Part shown: positions 26,114 through 33,070 of the stretch, in pieces | Numbering within the stretch: position 1 is the stretch's first letter | How the letters are laid out: each line of letters begins with the position of its first letter | From: JBHGBM01 sp041946965 | GTDB lineage: Bacteria; Acidobacteriota; Terriglobia; Bryobacterales; Bryobacteraceae | Direction of reading: 5' to 3' | Assembly: GCA_041946965.1 (NCBI GenBank) | Contig: JBHGBM010000016.1 | Location: 17,128 to 81,127 of the forward strand | Length of the DNA stretch: 64,000 bases | Translations under genes and position numbers: made by a program | Notes under the pieces: model-generated | Seen by the model: only the letters and a program-made list of their open reading frames with translations | Told to the model about the DNA's origin: nothing | The model's database searches: none

Positions 26114-26554
26114 ATGTCCTACGGCGCCAACGAAGCCTACCTGGAGGCCCAGGTGATGTCAGCCAGCCCGCTCGAGCTGGTGAAAATCCTGTACGGAGCG
26201 GCGGCCGCCGCGGTGCGCGATGCGCGCCGCCACCTCGCCTCCGGCGACGTGCTGGCGCGCTCGCGGGAGATCAGCCGGGCCATGAACATCATGGCGGAGC
26301 TGGGCGGGGCGCTGGACCGCAACGCGGGCGGGGAATTCGCCGGGCGCCTGGCCGAGTTGTACGGGTATATCGGAGTGCGGCTGATGGACGCGCACGTGCG
26401 CCAGCGCGACGAGCCGCTGGCCGAGGTGCTCGCGCTGCTCACCACTCTGCGGCAAGGCTGGGACGGGCTGGAGCGTCCCGCGGAGACTCCGCGGTTGCCG
26501 CTCGCTGCCTCCGCGGGCGAAGCCGGCGCCGCGTCTCACTCCTGGACGGCCTGA
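26114..26554 (+). CDS. fliS: Flagellar export chaperone FliS
   Basis: A 146-residue helical protein with the FliS signature: start MSYGANEAYLEAQVMSASPL, then ELVKILYGAAAAAVRDARRH, a middle helix SREISRAMNIMAELGGALDR, and LAELYGYIGVRLMDAHVRQR. FliS binds unpolymerised flagellin in the cytoplasm and hands it to FlhA for export. The C-terminal 25 residues are a Pro/Ala-rich tail. The 3' end overlaps the convergent flgJ gene by 19 nt. Confidence 0.88.
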   Translation: MSYGANEAYLEAQVMSASPLELVKILYGAAAAAVRDARRHLASGDVLARSREISRAMNIMAELGGALDRNAGGEFAGRLAELYGYIGVRLMDAHVRQRDEPLAEVLALLTTLRQGWDGLERPAETPRLPLAASAGEAGAASHSWTA

Positions 26555-26793
26555 ATCCGCCTGGCGGCCATGGCGCGCTCCAGCATGCGTGCCAGCCCGA
26601 GCGAACCGTGCGCCGCGAGGGCCTGCGCAAGCTGCTCCCGGGCCATGCCGTGGAGCGCGTCGCCTTCTTCCGGCTCCATGGCGCTCAAGAGCTGCCCGAG
26701 GAGCAGCGCCTCGAACTGACATGCGGCCTCGCGCAGCTTGAGGGTTTCGGAATCGGTCCGCGGCTGCGATGCGGCGGCGGGCGCAATCTCCAT
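26536..26793 (-). CDS. flgJ: Rod-binding protein FlgJ, N-terminal domain only
   Basis: An 85-residue protein matching the rod-binding half of FlgJ: LREAACQFEALLLGQLLSAM, then GMAREQLAQALAAHGSLGLA. Enterobacterial FlgJ has an added peptidoglycan hydrolase domain of about 150 residues; it is absent here, as in several other phyla, so wall penetration must rely on another enzyme. It is the last gene of the leftward flgF-to-flgJ operon and its start touches the flgI stop. Confidence 0.82.
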   Translation of the reverse strand: MEIAPAAASQPRTDSETLKLREAACQFEALLLGQLLSAMEPEEGDALHGMAREQLAQALAAHGSLGLARMLERAMAARRIQAVQE

Positions 26794-27869
26794 CAGATGA
26801 TCTCCAGCTCGGCTTCGAGGGCGCCCGCGGCGCGGAGGTTTTGCAGGATCGCGATCACGTCGCGGGGCGTGGAACCGATCGACCCCAGCGCCCTTACCAG
26901 CTCCTCCACCGTCGCCCCCTGCTTCAGCACCAGGTTGCGCGCCGCCTCTTCCCTGATCCCCACCCCCACCTTCGGCACAACTTCCGTGTTGCCCGAAGAC
27001 AGCGGCGGCGGCTGCGACACCGCGTAGGAGGTCTGGATCTCCACGGTGAGGTTGCCGTGCATCACGGCCACCGGAGAAATGCGCACCTGTTTGCCCATCA
27101 CGATGGTCCCGGTGCGCTCGTTGACCACCACCTTGGCGGCGCGGTCGGCTTCCACCTCCACGGCTTCGAGCTCGGCCAGAAAGTCGATGGGCCGGCCGGC
27201 GAACGCGGCCGGCACCGTCACCGCCACCAGCGCCGCGTTTTCCGGCTGCGCTACCGCTCCGAACTTCTTGTTGAGCGCGCCGGCCACCCGCGCGGCGGTG
27301 GTGAAATCGGCGTGCTGGAGTTGCAGCCGCAGCCGCCCGCCGATGGCCGGGGAGGGCGCGGCGCGCTCCACGATGGCGCCGTTCGGCACGCGCCCCGCGG
27401 TGGGATGGTTCACGGTCTGGCTGTTGCCCGCGCGGCCCGCCACGAAACCGCCTGTGACCACGGGACCCTGCGCGGCGGCGTAGATCTGGCCGTCCGGCCC
27501 GCGCAGGCTGGTGAGCAGCAGCAACCCGCCTTGCAGGTTCGCGGCGTCGCCCACCGCCGCCGCGGTCACGTCGATGCGCGTGCCCGGCTGCGCGTAGGGC
27601 GGCAGGGTCGCCGTCACCATCACCGCCGCGGTGTTCTTCACCTGTATGGCGGAGGGGGCGACGGTCACGCCCATGCGCTGGAGCAGATTGGCCAGGCTTT
27701 GCGCCGAAAATACCGTCTGGCGGCGGTCTCCGGTGCCGTTCAGTCCCACCACCAGCCCGTAGCCGATGAGCTGGTTGTCGCGCACGCCTTCAATCGAGGC
27801 GAGCTCCTTCAACCGCGTCCCGGCGGCGGTGAGCGAACAGGCGGCCAGAAACAGGGCGAGAGGTTTCAT
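26793..27869 (-). CDS. flgI: Flagellar P-ring protein FlgI
   Basis: A 358-residue protein of normal FlgI length with an N-terminal signal sequence (MKPLALFLAACSLTAAGTRL). Family segments include LIGYGLVVGLNGTGDRRQTV, LANLLQRMGVTV, AAVMVTATLPPYAQPGTRID, GPVVTGGFVAG, NERTGTIVMGKQVRISPVAV and, near the end, ATVEELVRALGSIGSTPRDV. FlgI forms the ring around the rod in the peptidoglycan layer and is chaperoned by FlgA, encoded two genes upstream. It follows flgH after 3 nt. Confidence 0.95.
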   Translation of the reverse strand: MKPLALFLAACSLTAAGTRLKELASIEGVRDNQLIGYGLVVGLNGTGDRRQTVFSAQSLANLLQRMGVTVAPSAIQVKNTAAVMVTATLPPYAQPGTRIDVTAAAVGDAANLQGGLLLLTSLRGPDGQIYAAAQGPVVTGGFVAGRAGNSQTVNHPTAGRVPNGAIVERAAPSPAIGGRLRLQLQHADFTTAARVAGALNKKFGAVAQPENAALVAVTVPAAFAGRPIDFLAELEAVEVEADRAAKVVVNERTGTIVMGKQVRISPVAVMHGNLTVEIQTSYAVSQPPPLSSGNTEVVPKVGVGIREEAARNLVLKQGATVEELVRALGSIGSTPRDVIAILQNLRAAGALEAELEII

Positions 27870-27872
27870 AGC

Positions 27873-28535
27873 TTAGAAGGGCAGCAGCCCGAGCAGCAAC
27901 CGGTAGAGAAACATGGGGCGGCGCACGGCGTCGTTGACCACGCCTTTGCCGTTGATGCGCACTTCGATCTGCGCCAGCCGGTCCGAGCGCACCGTGTTGC
28001 CCGGAGTCAGGTCCGCCGGACGCGCCACGCCGCGCACCGTCACCATCTGGCGTTCGTGGTTGACCTGCACGTCCTTGGAGCCCTCGATCACCAGGTACCC
28101 GTTGGGCAGCACGCGCGTGACCCGCGCGGAGAGCGTCGTGCTCATGGCGGTCTCGCGCGAGGTGGCGCCCTCGCCATCGAGCTTGGCGGCCGTGGACAGT
28201 CCCGCCAGGTTGGCCAGCGGTCCGGCGGCGCGGGTGAGCCCGCCCAGCGCGGAGATGCCGCTCTGCGCCTCCGACTGGCGGCCGGTCTTCACCGTGCCCT
28301 TGGCCTCCGCCGAGGCGCGCTCCACCACCAGGATGGTCACCAGGTCGTCCACCTGGGAGGCGCACAGATCGCCGGCCAGATCCGCGAAGCGCGAAGCCGG
28401 CGTCCAGAGGGAGCCGGGCGTGGCCGCCGCGGCCGCGGCGGTGCGGGCTTCGGCCTCGGCCACGTAGAGATCGAGCGGCGCGGGTTCCCCCTTGCGGTCG
28501 CCGGTCAGGAATAAGAACAGGATGGCGAAAATCAT
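27873..28535 (-). CDS. flgH: Flagellar L-ring protein FlgH, without visible lipobox
   Basis: A 220-residue protein with FlgH signatures: GSLWTPASRFADLAGDLCAS, VDDLVTILVVERASAEAKG, then TTLSARVTRVLPNGYLVIEG, MVTVRGVARPADLTPGNTV and a final PMFLYRLLLGLLPF. FlgH forms the outer-membrane ring. Most homologues are lipoproteins, but the N-terminus here (MIFAILFLFLTGDRKGEPAP) has a short hydrophobic stretch and no Cys, so lipid anchoring seems lost unless translation starts elsewhere. The ATG overlaps the flgA stop by 4 nt, which supports this start. Confidence 0.93.
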   Translation of the reverse strand: MIFAILFLFLTGDRKGEPAPLDLYVAEAEARTAAAAAATPGSLWTPASRFADLAGDLCASQVDDLVTILVVERASAEAKGTVKTGRQSEAQSGISALGGLTRAAGPLANLAGLSTAAKLDGEGATSRETAMSTTLSARVTRVLPNGYLVIEGSKDVQVNHERQMVTVRGVARPADLTPGNTVRSDRLAQIEVRINGKGVVNDAVRRPMFLYRLLLGLLPF

Positions 28536-29356
28536 CGCGACACCTTGGCCCGGCCCGCGCCCTCGATGCGCGCGGTGAACAGGCGGTTCGATTCGGGGTT
28601 GCGCAGCCGTACGGCGTCGCCGCGGTTGCCGGCGGATTCGGCCCACGCCCGCAGGGTCAGCACCGCGGCGCCGTTTTCGACGCGCACTGTAACCAGGTCG
28701 CCGCGTTCCACCTGCCGCGGCGCTTCGAGCAGATCGAGCCGCAACGGCGCGCCCGCCGCGATCCTGCGGCGCGGCTTTCGTCCGATGGCCTCTTCCACGC
28801 CGGCCACCCACGGCGTAGATGACGGAACCGTCTCCGCAGTCTCCTCCCGCAGTTGGGCGGCTTCAATCGGGCGGCCGGGAAGCAGCGGGCCGGCGGCCAC
28901 CACGCGACGCACGCGAACGCGCACCTCCGCGCACGCCCAGACCAGGAAACGGCGGTTGCCGCCATACCGCACCCATCCGCGCCACAGCCCGTCCCGCAAG
29001 CCTTCGCGCGGAAAGACCAGCTCGCCCTCCGGCGCCGGGTAGCGGCTGATTTCGCCGACCGTGATGCGCGCCTCGGGAAATGCGCTTTGCATGGCCGCCA
29101 GCACCGCGGCGCGGGTGAGGGTGCGGGTGGGCCGTTCGAAGCAGATCTCGCCTGCGGGAGGTTTCAAACCGTGCCGGGCGGCCAGCCGGCTCAACTCCGC
29201 GAAGTGGAACACCCGCCGGGCGCCGGGCGCCGGGGCCAACCCGGCCGCCGCGCCGCCCAGCGCCGCGAAGGCGGGCCAGGCGCCGCCGAAATGGCGGGCT
29301 TCGATGCGGTCCTCCGCCACCGGCAGGCAGGCGGCCATGGCAAGCAGCGTCATCAT
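28532..29356 (-). CDS. flgA: P-ring assembly chaperone FlgA
   Basis: A 274-residue protein with signal peptide MMTLLAMAACLPVAEDR. The C-terminal half is the SAF domain: RRVVAAGPLLPGRPIEAAQL, RKPRRRIAAGAPLRLDLLEA, then RGDLVTVRVENGAAVLTLRA and GDAVRLRNPESNRLFTARI. FlgA acts in the periplasm to help FlgI assemble. Its position between flgG and flgH-flgI fits this. The start overlaps the flgG stop by 4 nt. Confidence 0.88.
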   Translation of the reverse strand: MMTLLAMAACLPVAEDRIEARHFGGAWPAFAALGGAAAGLAPAPGARRVFHFAELSRLAARHGLKPPAGEICFERPTRTLTRAAVLAAMQSAFPEARITVGEISRYPAPEGELVFPREGLRDGLWRGWVRYGGNRRFLVWACAEVRVRVRRVVAAGPLLPGRPIEAAQLREETAETVPSSTPWVAGVEEAIGRKPRRRIAAGAPLRLDLLEAPRQVERGDLVTVRVENGAAVLTLRAWAESAGNRGDAVRLRNPESNRLFTARIEGAGRAKVSR

Positions 29357-30144
29357 CGCGTCAGGTTGTTGATCTGCTGGTACATTTCGTCGGCCGCCTT
29401 CACCACCTTGGAATTGGCTTCATAGGCGCGCTGGCTGACGATCAGGTTGATGAACTCCTCCACCACGCTGACGTTGGACTGCTCGATGTAGCCCTGCAAC
29501 AGCGTCCCGATGCCTTCCTGCCCGCCGGGATTGCCCACCGTGGGATCGCCCGAGGCGTCGGTCGGCATGTAGAGGTTGCGGCCGATGCTGTTCAGCCCCG
29601 CCGGGTTCTGGAAAATGGCGAGTTGGATCTGCCCGGCAAGCTGCGCCGAGGTCTGCCCCTGCTGGGTGTAGCTCACCGTGCCGTCGGGCGCGATGGTGAC
29701 GTTTTGGGCGTCAGGCGGGATGGTGATCTGCGGCTCCAGCGGATCGCCGTCGGCGGTGACCAGGTTGCCGTCGCGGTCGAGATGGAACGCGCCCGCGCGG
29801 GTGTAGGCCAGCTCGCCCGAGGTGCGCCGCACCTGAAAGAACCCGCGGCCCTGGATCACCAGGTCGTACGGGTTCTGGGTGGACTGGAAATCACCTTGTG
29901 AAAAAATAATTTCATTCGATGAAGCGCGGGTGCCGAGGCCCACCTGCAAGCCGGTGGGCACCACCGTCTGCTGGCCCGCCGAGGCGCCGGGTTGAATCAT
30001 GCTCTGGTAGAGCAGATCCTGAAACTGCGCGCGGCGCATCTTGTAGCCCACGGTATTGGCGTTGGCGAGGTTGTGGGCGATGTTGTCCACGTTCATCTGC
30101 TGCGCCGTCATGCCGCTGGCGGCGCTGTAAAGTGCGCGTATCAT
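29353..30144 (-). CDS. flgG: Distal rod protein FlgG
   Basis: A 263-residue rod/hook-family protein. The N-terminus MIRALYSAASGMTAQQMNVD, then NIAHNLANANTVGYKMRRAQ, and the C-terminus SNVSVVEEFINLIVSQRAYE, with KAADEMYQQINNLTR, are classic FlgG. The central D2 region includes QGDFQSTQNPYDLVIQGRGF. FlgG builds the distal rod after export. A GAGGAG ribosome site precedes the ATG. It is preceded by an unknown 121-residue gene and followed by flgA. Confidence 0.96.
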   Translation of the reverse strand: MIRALYSAASGMTAQQMNVDNIAHNLANANTVGYKMRRAQFQDLLYQSMIQPGASAGQQTVVPTGLQVGLGTRASSNEIIFSQGDFQSTQNPYDLVIQGRGFFQVRRTSGELAYTRAGAFHLDRDGNLVTADGDPLEPQITIPPDAQNVTIAPDGTVSYTQQGQTSAQLAGQIQLAIFQNPAGLNSIGRNLYMPTDASGDPTVGNPGGQEGIGTLLQGYIEQSNVSVVEEFINLIVSQRAYEANSKVVKAADEMYQQINNLTR

Positions 30145-30156
30145 GACGCAGGCTCC

Positions 30157-30522
30157 TCAGGCGAGATCGTTGCGGAACCACCAGCCGGCGGGCTTGGCTT
30201 CGGCGGCCTCCAGCTTGGGCGGCTGCGGCTGGGGCGGCGAGGGGATGCCTAGCTGCCGGCAGCGCGTGTCGTTCAGCTTCCAGTCGGCCATGGCCTGGTT
30301 GTAGGCGTCCAGGGCCCTGGCGTTGATCTGCTGCACGGTGCTGACCAGCCACGCGTTCATGCGGTTCTCAAACGCGGCGGGACTGAACGGGTTGGCTTGA
30401 TCGGGCAGGTTGGGCCCGAGCGTCGACTGCATGGCGCTGGCGAAGCCGCCGGCCGGAGGCTGCGGCTTGGTATCGCGTTTGGCCGCGATCGGCTTGAACT
30501 CTGGCGTTAGGGGTCGGATCAT
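30157..30522 (-). CDS. Uncharacterised protein between flgF and flgG
   Basis: A 121-residue protein I do not recognise. It has no signal peptide or membrane segment. A Pro-rich N-terminus is followed by a predicted helical core (FENRMNAWLVSTVQQINARA, LDAYNQAMADWKLNDTRCRQ) and a Pro-rich C-terminal tail ending KPAGWWFRNDLA. An AGGAG ribosome site lies 7 nt before the ATG, and 14- and 12-nt gaps join it to flgF and flgG, so it is a genuine operon member. Position suggests a rod- or export-related role; that is inference. Confidence 0.7.
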   Translation of the reverse strand: MIRPLTPEFKPIAAKRDTKPQPPAGGFASAMQSTLGPNLPDQANPFSPAAFENRMNAWLVSTVQQINARALDAYNQAMADWKLNDTRCRQLGIPSPPQPQPPKLEAAEAKPAGWWFRNDLA

Positions 30523-30536
30523 GATTTTCTCCTGGT

Positions 30537-31259
30537 TTAAGCGCCCGGGCGGGCGACTTCTTCCACGGCCTTGCGGTTCATCTCCCCGCCGAGCGAGATG
30601 GCGCGCTGCAACATTTCAAACTGGCGCATGAGCGAGACCAGCCGTACGGCGGATTCGGCGCTGGAGACGTTGGAGTCTTCCAGGTGCCCCTGGCGGACTT
30701 CGGCGGTGGACGCGGCCGGGTTCACGCCCACAGCGCGGAAATAGGTGTTGCCCTGCTTGGCGAGCGCGGAGGGATCGGCGAAGTCGGCGATCTCGAGCTT
30801 CCCGAGGGTCTGGCCCTGCTGGCGCACGGTCCCGTCCGGTCCGGCTTCCAAGGGGATGCCGGGGCGGAGCGTGATGGCGCCGCCGCCGGCCGCGCGCACC
30901 GGGTGGCCCTCAGGGCCGAGCAGCAGTCCCGCAGGGGAGATACGGAAACTTCCGTTGCGTGTGTAAAGGACGCCGGAGGGGCCGTTGACCGCGAAAAAGC
31001 CGCGGCCGGCGAGAGCCAGGTCGAGGGGGTTGCCGGTGGAGCGGAGCGTTCCGGAAGAAAAGTCGGTCCAGTGGCGCTCGATCACGGGAAGCGTGGCCGA
31101 GCCCGTGGCGGCGGCTTCCGGGGAGGCGTAAAGACTATAGAACTCGCGGTCGGCCTTGTAGCCGCCCGTGGCCGCGTTGGCCAGGTTGTTGGCGAGCATC
31201 TCGAGCGATTCCAGGCGCGCCCGGAGGCCGCTCGCGGCGGAGATGGTGAGGGCATCCAT
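30537..31259 (-). CDS. flgF: Proximal/rod protein FlgF
   Basis: The start at 31259 gives 240 residues beginning MDALTISAASGLRARLESLE, then MLANNLANAATGGYKADREF, the rod-family N-terminal motif. The middle has LRSTGNPLDLALAGRGFFAV and YTRNGSFRISPAGLLLG; the C-terminus is LEDSNVSSAESAVRLVSLMR. Length and the first-in-operon position before flgG fit FlgF rather than FlgG. Longer in-frame starts run over the divergent fliK promoter region and were rejected. A sigma-54-like element sits just upstream. Confidence 0.88.
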   Translation of the reverse strand: MDALTISAASGLRARLESLEMLANNLANAATGGYKADREFYSLYASPEAAATGSATLPVIERHWTDFSSGTLRSTGNPLDLALAGRGFFAVNGPSGVLYTRNGSFRISPAGLLLGPEGHPVRAAGGGAITLRPGIPLEAGPDGTVRQQGQTLGKLEIADFADPSALAKQGNTYFRAVGVNPAASTAEVRQGHLEDSNVSSAESAVRLVSLMRQFEMLQRAISLGGEMNRKAVEEVARPGA

Positions 31260-31273
31260 CGCGGGGCGTGTCC

Positions 31274-31287
31274 GCAATCGGGTTGCC
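31274..31287 (-). promoter_or_regulatory. Sigma-54-type promoter candidate for the flgF operon
   Basis: The minus strand reads GGCAACCCGATTGC: GG and GC separated by exactly 10 nt, with TTGC at the -12 position. The expected start site falls about 12 nt downstream, near 31262, directly before the flgF ATG at 31259. Confidence 0.5.
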
Positions 31288-31405
31288 GCGCTGCGGGCGC
31301 TGAAAAGCAAGGGGATGGGCGCGGCCGGGCGCGTCAAATTATTGGCCGTGGCAAGATCGTGTCGCGCTTCCCGCGCCCCCGGCGTTGAAAACAGGGGACC
31401 TGAGT

Positions 31406-31422
31406 TTGGCGCGCTTCCTGCA
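31406..31422 (+). promoter_or_regulatory. Sigma-54-type promoter candidate for the fliK operon
   Basis: TTGGCGCGCTTCCTGCA contains GG-N10-GC and fits YTGGCAYG-N4-TTGCW with two mismatches. The expected start site is near 31433, just before the GTG of fliK. It mirrors the element at 31274-31287 on the other strand. Confidence 0.5.
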
Positions 31423-31434
31423 TGACGGACCCGC

Positions 31435-32829
31435 GTGACCCCGGCCCTGGCCATGCTCGATCCGCTGCCGCCGGCGCCCTCCGCCGGGCCGGCGGGGCGC
31501 ACGGCGTCCGAGTTTGCCGCGGCGCTCGAGCTGGCGGATGCTTTGCTGGCCGAGGAGCCGTGGCCGGTTCAGCGGCGGAAGCGTTGGGTTTGCATCGCAG
31601 CGCCGGCGCCGGGAACGATGCCCGCCGCGCCCGAGGCTGCACCCGTGACCGGGCCGCAGAAGCCGCGTGCGATTCAGATTCCGCGTGTGGAAGTGAGGGC
31701 TAACGGATGCCAATCGCCGCTCCCTCACGGACGCGCCTCGGAAGCAAGTGTCGCGGTGGCGGTTGAGACGGCGCCGGAGCGGGCCGGTTCCGAAGCACAA
31801 CACCCGTTGCCGAGCCGCGCGCCTGGACATGCGGGGGCCACGGATGACATCCCGGTGGAGCCGCAGCGGCATGGCGCGCCGGAGCAGGCGTTGCCCGAGT
31901 GTGAAGCGCCGGTGGAGCCGCGGCGGCATCACGCGCCGGAGCAGGCGCAGGCCGAGTGTGAAGCGCCGGTGGAGCCGCGGCGGCATGGCGTGCCGGAGCA
32001 GGCGCAGCCCGAGAGTGAAGCGCCGCTGGAGCCGCGGCGGCATGGCGTGCCGGAGCAGGCGTTGCCCGAGTGTGAAGCGCCGGTGGAGCCGCGGCGGCAT
32101 GGCGCGCCGGAGCAGGCGCAGGCCGAGTGTGAAGCGCCGCTGGAGCCGCGGCGGCGCGGCGCGCCGGAGCGGGCGTTGCCCGCGGGGGAAGCGCCGCGCA
32201 CGCCGTGGCATGACGGGCCGGAATTGCGTGCCGCGGCCGCGGCCGAGGCCGGGCCGGCGCGGACCCGGACCGGTCGCCGCGCGCCGGAGCCTGCGGCGGC
32301 CGCGGCTGACGGGCCGCGTGCGCAGCGGGCCGGGGCGGCGTTTGCCGCGCGCGTGGTGGAGAAGCCCGAACCCGCGCGCCGCGAGAAACAACGCGATGCC
32401 CAGGCCCCCGCGCCGCAGGCTCCGGCCGCGCACCAGCATCCGCGGCGCGCCGAAGCGCCGCAGCCGGCCGGACGCATCGAGACCGCGCCCGAGCCGCCCA
32501 AGCCCGGCCCGGTGCGGCAGGTTTCCCTGGCCATCGGCGAAAAAGTCCAGGTGCGCATGGCCGAACGCGCCGGTGAGCTGCGCGTGATGGTGAGCACCCC
32601 GGACGCCAACCTCGGCGACAGCCTGCGTACCGGCCTGCCGGAGCTGGTGGAGCGGCTCGAGGGCGGCGGGTTCGTTGCGGAAACCTGGCATCCGGCCGAG
32701 TCCCGTCCGGACCCGGGCGGCCATGGCCGGGGCGGCGGCGCTCCGCCGCAGCAGCAGGAGCGCCGCGGCCGGCAGGACCGGCCTCAGTGGCTGGAGGAAC
32801 TGGAAAGGAGCACAGGCGATGAGAGTTGA
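31435..32829 (+). CDS. fliK: Flagellar hook-length control protein FliK with 19-residue tandem repeats
   Basis: A 464-residue protein. The last 100 residues match the FliK C-terminal substrate-switch domain: VSLAIGEKVQVRMAERAGEL, then RVMVSTPDANLGDSLRTGLP and LVERLEGGGFVAETW. The N-terminal and middle parts are Pro/Ala/Glu/Arg-rich and disordered, as in FliK rulers, and hold six 19-residue repeats. FliK is exported and signals FlhB (encoded downstream) to stop exporting hook subunits. The start is GTG at 31435; an ATG at 31453 is the alternative. The stop overlaps flgD by 11 nt. Confidence 0.82.
   Translation: MTPALAMLDPLPPAPSAGPAGRTASEFAAALELADALLAEEPWPVQRRKRWVCIAAPAPGTMPAAPEAAPVTGPQKPRAIQIPRVEVRANGCQSPLPHGRASEASVAVAVETAPERAGSEAQHPLPSRAPGHAGATDDIPVEPQRHGAPEQALPECEAPVEPRRHHAPEQAQAECEAPVEPRRHGVPEQAQPESEAPLEPRRHGVPEQALPECEAPVEPRRHGAPEQAQAECEAPLEPRRRGAPERALPAGEAPRTPWHDGPELRAAAAAEAGPARTRTGRRAPEPAAAAADGPRAQRAGAAFAARVVEKPEPARREKQRDAQAPAPQAPAAHQHPRRAEAPQPAGRIETAPEPPKPGPVRQVSLAIGEKVQVRMAERAGELRVMVSTPDANLGDSLRTGLPELVERLEGGGFVAETWHPAESRPDPGGHGRGGGAPPQQQERRGRQDRPQWLEELERSTGDES
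31852..32193 (+). repeat. Six tandem 57-bp repeats inside fliK
   Basis: Units begin at 31852, 31909, 31966, 32023, 32080 and 32137, each 57 bp and in frame. The consensus unit is PVEPRRHGAPEQALPECEA; variation is at a few positions (V/L, G/H, A/V, LP/QA), and the sixth is the most diverged. The near identity of units suggests recent expansion by slippage or recombination. Confidence 0.9.
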
Positions 32830-33070
32830 TCTGATGTCGGCGGCCCAGGAGGCGCTGGCCCCCCGGTCCACGCCTCCCAGCAAAGAAATGTTCCTGAAAC
32901 TGCTGGTGGCCCAGATCAAGAACCAGAACCCGCTCGACCCCGCCGACGGCGCGGAGTTCGTGGCGCAACTGGCGCAGTTCAGCGAGCTGGAGCAGATGAT
33001 CAGCATTCGCGAAGACATAGGGAAGATGCGGGAGTTGCTGAGCGCCCCGCCGCAACAGGGAGGAGAATAA
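32819..33070 (+). CDS. flgD: Hook-capping protein FlgD, minimal form
   Basis: An 83-residue protein with the FlgD N-terminal signature: SKEMFLKLLVAQIKNQNPLD followed by EFVAQLAQFSELEQMISI. Typical FlgD has a further 130 or so residues forming Tudor- and Ig-like cap domains; these are missing. The next gene, flgE, starts right after the stop, so no frameshifted remainder exists. The start at 32819 has an AAAGGAG ribosome site. FlgD caps the growing hook and is needed for FlgE assembly. Confidence 0.85.
   Translation: MRVDLMSAAQEALAPRSTPPSKEMFLKLLVAQIKNQNPLDPADGAEFVAQLAQFSELEQMISIREDIGKMRELLSAPPQQGGE

Noticed and set aside
31330..31360. Possible further sigma-54 match around TGGCAAGATCGTGTCGC in the fliK-flgF region
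   Set aside because: The GG to GC spacing and the -12 bases do not fit; the two reported elements fit better.
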